A stretch of DNA of 10,805 nucleotides, from contig JAAAJB010000608.1 of the NCBI GenBank assembly GCA_016098155.1, forward strand, positions 9,862-20,666, given 5' to 3'. Below the pieces are notes generated by a model. It was not told the DNA's origin. It made no database searches and saw nothing but the letters and a program-made list of their open reading frames with translations. The stretch comes from Actinomortierella ambigua. Its lineage: Eukaryota > Mortierellomycota > Mortierellomycetes > Mortierellales > Mortierellaceae. A program made the translations under genes and the position numbers. Positions 8,143 through 10,805 of the stretch are shown one piece after another (position 1 is the first letter of the stretch; every line of letters starts with the position of its first letter).

Positions 8143-10626
8143 CTACTCTCGGCGTCTAGGTGGTGAGAGTGATGACGAAGGCTGTGTACGCCGCACGGCT
8201 GCGGACTCTCGTTGGACTTGAGCGATGAGCGGGGCCAGGCGTGGGACGGCAACTTGAAATTGATTTTCGTCCATGATACGAAGGACCTGCCGTGCTAGGT
8301 CCCAGTCCTTGTGCTCGACACAGCCCCTCAACAACGCATAGTAAGAGGTCCAGGGGATCCTTTGGTGAGGGGTAGTACGGTTCATCTCAAGGAGCCAGGC
8401 CATGGCCCGATCGCGAAGGTTCAGCTCCATGTAGCGGCCGATCAGGATGCCATATGCGCCCGTCGACAACTGACCATCGGGTGTCAGGCGCTTGCCCTGG
8501 CTGGCCATGTCCTCCGCCAGTGGCAAATCACCCCGACAGAGCGCGCCCTGGATCAAGGCGCCGTAGACGTGAATGGTCGGCGCGAAACCGGCGCGCTTCA
8601 TGTCCTCAAAGGCGTCCAGAGCGCGTTCGAGCTGATCAGCCTTGACGAGGCCGGCGATCATGGCCGAGTAGGTGATGGCAGACTTTTCGACGCCACTGGT
8701 CGCCATGAGGTCCACCGTCTTGAGTGCCGACTGGGCGAGCCGCTGCGAAAATAGCACGTCCGAGACGAGGGTGTAGGTTTCGAGGTTGGCCTCTACCTGG
8801 AACTCGGCCATCTTGTTCTGAACGTGCTGCACGCCTGCCAGGTCCTTGACAGAGATGAGGCCCTTGAGCATGATGTTGAAAGTCGACTCTAGGCCTTCGC
8901 CCGTCTCTGGATCGTAGTCTTCGTGCAGGAGAGCAGTGGCGGTGTCCTGACCGAGACCGTTATAGTTGTTGTTGTTGTTGTTGTTGTTGTTGCTGTGGCT
9001 AGAAATCGTGGTACTCGTACGACTACGCTTGGTCCTGTTTTTCGATTTGGATCTTGGCGAGAGCAGCTCTTTCTGCCGGATCATCATCTGCTCAAACTCT
9101 AGCTTGGCCAAGTCAGGGCGGTGCGCGCGGAACAAACCGGTGAGGATGGTATTGTACATGACCAAGTTGGGCTCGATCTCAAAGGGAGGCTTGCGCATCG
9201 ACTGCCAAAGATGGAGGGCTGTCTCAAGATCGCGGTTTCGGAAATAGGCGTTGATCATGACGCTAAAAGTATACTGGTCCGGACGAACACCAGTATTGTC
9301 CGGGGCGGAAATAAAGCGCCACAGATCCTCGGCTAACGCAAGGTGCTTTGGGTGGTGTGACAGGGCGGCAAGGAGGTTATTGTAAGTGCCAATGGCCGGA
9401 CGGTAAGCTTTGGTCCCGTGTAGGCGTTGCCACAGCGCTCTGGTGTCGTCGATGCGGCCAGCGTTCAGCAGTCCACTGAGCATGGCAGATCCAACCAGCT
9501 CACTGGTCTCGAATCCAAGGTCCAGCGTGTCCTGGTAGAGAGCAAGCGCATCCTCCGGTTTGCCTTTGCCAAACATGGTCTGCAGGAGGTGAGTGAAACG
9601 CCTCGTGTTGGGCTGCAACCGCTTGCTCGTGTAATCATACAAGACTTGACGTGCACGCTCCAGCTCCGAAGGCGACAAGGAGCCTCGAGTCCATCGCTCA
9701 AAGTCGCTAAAATACGGCACCCAGGTTGTCTCCGGTGGTCCGATCAGCTGATGTGCCGTTGCCTCGTTGCCCTGTTTGATCAGCATCACCAGCATCCAAG
9801 CCTTGGTTTCAAGTCGCATCTTCTTGCCCGCCTGCGCCTCCTTGATCAAAGGCTGTAACAGTTTGTTGACTCGTTCCGTGTCGTTCCTGGGGACATACCA
9901 GGCAAGCAGCTCGTGAATCGCATCCCGTTGGAAATAGAGGCGCCGCCGAAGATGGACCAGAAAGAGTTCGTACAGCTTGGTGGCAACCTCCTCCGTCATT
10001 GGTGAAGCCTTGGCCCGTAGCCAATGGACGACACGGGAGAGAAGTGGCGATGAAACGCCATCAACACCCTTTGGACTATTTTTGATGGCTTCCTGGTAGA
10101 GCTTCCAGTAGTCGGTGTTAGGGTCCGGAGCGATGAACTTGGACTTTGACGGTTGTTCCTGAGCACCTAGTGTTGACGTCCGTGTAGGCGCTGTCGCCGC
10201 AGCTGCTCGACCAGCTTTACTGGGAAAGCTAAATGATGATGAGGCGCGATGCTGGTATATTCCTGTTTGCTGAGACGGCCGGGGATGAGAATGGCGTGCT
10301 GTGGTATGGGTTGCCCTAGTTGCTGGTGCGCTCGACCGAGAGAAAAGGAGAGTGTGTTGGTGGCAAGGAACTCTTGTTGTCGCCTTGTGTCGTCTGATCG
10401 CCAACTGCCATGCATTCTTAGACTGTACAGAAGTCTGGGAAGCATGTGTTGCGGCAACAGCCTGCCATGCCGCCCGGGGTTGTATCCGAATGACCATCGG
10501 TTTGCTATACGGAGTGATCTGATGTATTGATCCTCTTCGGAATGTAAAAGGCCAGGGCCTCCGTGGCTTGCTTGGTCCAAATTGGGCAAGCACTTTGGCC
10601 ACCAAAAAAATCTCAGAGCCTTTCAT
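8143..10626 (-). CDS. Mitochondrial-type pentatricopeptide repeat (PPR) protein
   Basis: A single uninterrupted frame of 827 codons. PPR proteins bind organellar RNA and act in its stability, processing or translation. Which RNA this one binds cannot be told from sequence. Residues 1-160 are basic and rich in Ser, Thr, Ala and Arg, with no domain, and look like a mitochondrial presequence. About eleven PPR-like helical hairpins follow, starting near 343, 378, 414, 452, 489, 581, 617, 652, 687, 724 and 761, most with the T/VYNxLI...A..L pattern (for example TYNNLLAAL, TYSAMIAGL, VYGALIQGA). A 60-residue insert between repeats (519-580) holds a basic NRTKRSR patch and nine Asn. The tail is Ser/Pro/Arg-rich. 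Residue 44 (ATG at 10497) is an alternative start giving 784 aa and a more classic Arg-rich amphipathic N-terminus, with a minus-strand CCAAT at 10585-10581 upstream. Neither ATG has a purine at -3. The stop faces TLG2 convergently, and the 5' end is divergent from the cyclin gene. Confidence 0.92.
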   Translation of the reverse strand: MKGSEIFLVAKVLAQFGPSKPRRPWPFTFRRGSIHQITPYSKPMVIRIQPRAAWQAVAATHASQTSVQSKNAWQLAIRRHKATTRVPCHQHTLLFSRSSAPATRATHTTARHSHPRPSQQTGIYQHRASSSFSFPSKAGRAAAATAPTRTSTLGAQEQPSKSKFIAPDPNTDYWKLYQEAIKNSPKGVDGVSSPLLSRVVHWLRAKASPMTEEVATKLYELFLVHLRRRLYFQRDAIHELLAWYVPRNDTERVNKLLQPLIKEAQAGKKMRLETKAWMLVMLIKQGNEATAHQLIGPPETTWVPYFSDFERWTRGSLSPSELERARQVLYDYTSKRLQPNTRRFTHLLQTMFGKGKPEDALALYQDTLDLGFETSELVGSAMLSGLLNAGRIDDTRALWQRLHGTKAYRPAIGTYNNLLAALSHHPKHLALAEDLWRFISAPDNTGVRPDQYTFSVMINAYFRNRDLETALHLWQSMRKPPFEIEPNLVMYNTILTGLFRAHRPDLAKLEFEQMMIRQKELLSPRSKSKNRTKRSRTSTTISSHSNNNNNNNNNYNGLGQDTATALLHEDYDPETGEGLESTFNIMLKGLISVKDLAGVQHVQNKMAEFQVEANLETYTLVSDVLFSQRLAQSALKTVDLMATSGVEKSAITYSAMIAGLVKADQLERALDAFEDMKRAGFAPTIHVYGALIQGALCRGDLPLAEDMASQGKRLTPDGQLSTGAYGILIGRYMELNLRDRAMAWLLEMNRTTPHQRIPWTSYYALLRGCVEHKDWDLARQVLRIMDENQFQVAVPRLAPLIAQVQRESAAVRRTQPSSSLSPPRRRE
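8965..8991 (-). repeat. GTT/AAC x9 repeat encoding Asn9
   Basis: Nine perfect GTT units on the plus strand are AAC codons in the PPR frame, giving Asn 546-554. They lie in the non-repeat linker between the fifth and sixth PPR motifs, so length change would leave the helical repeats intact. Confidence 0.9.
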
Positions 10627-10656
10627 TTGACAATCCTCTTGGACTCACATTGCACC
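10498..10656. promoter_or_regulatory. Compact bidirectional promoter between PPR and cyclin H genes
   Basis: The two genes are divergent. If the PPR protein starts at the ATG at 10626, only 30 bp (10627-10656) separate the start codons. If it starts at 10497, the shared region is 159 bp. A CCAAT box on the minus strand lies at 10585-10581, which is 84 bp upstream of the 10497 start and 72 bp from the cyclin ATG. This favours the shorter PPR model. No TATA box is evident. Confidence 0.5.
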
Positions 10657-10805
10657 ATGATGGCCGATGTCAAACAAGAGCAAGTATCACCCGCCAATGG
10701 GTCCGGAAATGGAGAAGGGGCCGAAGCCGACATCCCCCTACTCAAGAAGTGCCAACTTTATGAGCAGTCCACACAGTACAACCACTGGCGGTTCACACAG
10801 AAGAG
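10657..10805 (+). CDS. CCL1: Cyclin H-like protein (Ccl1/Mcs2), N-terminal part, cut by window edge
   Basis: Cyclin H pairs with Cdk7/Kin28 in the CDK-activating kinase of TFIIH, which phosphorylates the RNA polymerase II C-terminal domain. Only 49 codons are present and the frame runs off the edge without a stop. After an acidic, Gly-rich start, residues from about 36 read LYEQSTQYNHWRFTQK. This matches the N-terminal signature shared by cyclin H proteins (Ser-Ser/Thr-Gln-x-x-x-Trp-x-Phe/Tyr-Ser/Thr, as in yeast Ccl1 and human cyclin H) that precedes the cyclin box. The box itself would lie to the right. Two ATGs stand in tandem (10657 and 10660), both with A at -3. The call rests on this short motif alone. 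Another cyclin such as cyclin C is possible but less likely. Confidence 0.72.
   Translation, partial: MMADVKQEQVSPANGSGNGEGAEADIPLLKKCQLYEQSTQYNHWRFTQK

Noticed and set aside
7653..8252. 199-codon minus-strand open frame
   Set aside because: It is antisense to the last exon of TLG2, crosses the convergent spacer and overlaps the end of the PPR gene. Its Phe/Ser-rich content comes from the complement of A-rich DNA.

Overview
This is a nuclear genomic window from a fungus. It carries four spliceosomal-type protein genes: three complete and one cut by the right edge. The gene set (long-form tRNase Z, a Tlg2/syntaxin-16 SNARE, a mitochondrial PPR protein, and the start of a cyclin H-like protein) is eukaryotic housekeeping. 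The small GT-AG introns (about 105-415 bp), the C-rich third codon positions, and the abundant CAA/GTT trinucleotide tracts that become polyQ, polyN and polyH suggest an early-diverging filamentous fungus, possibly of the Mortierella type. That placement is inferred from style only. I see no mobile element, CRISPR array, rRNA or tRNA.

Layout: 1-914 is gene-free, low-complexity DNA. 915-4766 (minus) is the tRNase Z gene, five exons and four introns, ending in TAG at 915-917. Upstream of its first in-frame ATG, 4767-5201 is an open, basic, Ser/Arg-rich frame that reads like a mitochondrial presequence but has no ATG. 5202-6215 is a divergent promoter region with short uORFs, homopolymer runs and a near-perfect palindrome. 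6216-7901 (plus) is a six-exon TLG2-like Qa-SNARE gene of 354 residues. 7902-8142 is a short convergent 3' spacer. 8143-10626 (minus) is a single-exon PPR gene of up to 827 codons. 10657-10805 (plus) is the first 49 codons of a cyclin H (Ccl1/Mcs2) homologue, divergent from the PPR gene across as little as 30 bp.

The genes do not form an obvious pathway. Two of them (tRNase Z, PPR) concern organellar or nuclear RNA maturation, cyclin H belongs to the TFIIH kinase, and Tlg2 acts in endosome-to-Golgi traffic. Exon joins were worked out by hand from splice sites, reading phase and family motifs. The two full spliced models are in frame throughout: tRNase Z has 976 residues from the ATG at 4766, and Tlg2 has 354. 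The points most worth a second look are the ATG-less presequence of tRNase Z, a stop-free intron of 153 bp inside that gene, and the paired CATGCATG palindromes in the divergent promoter.
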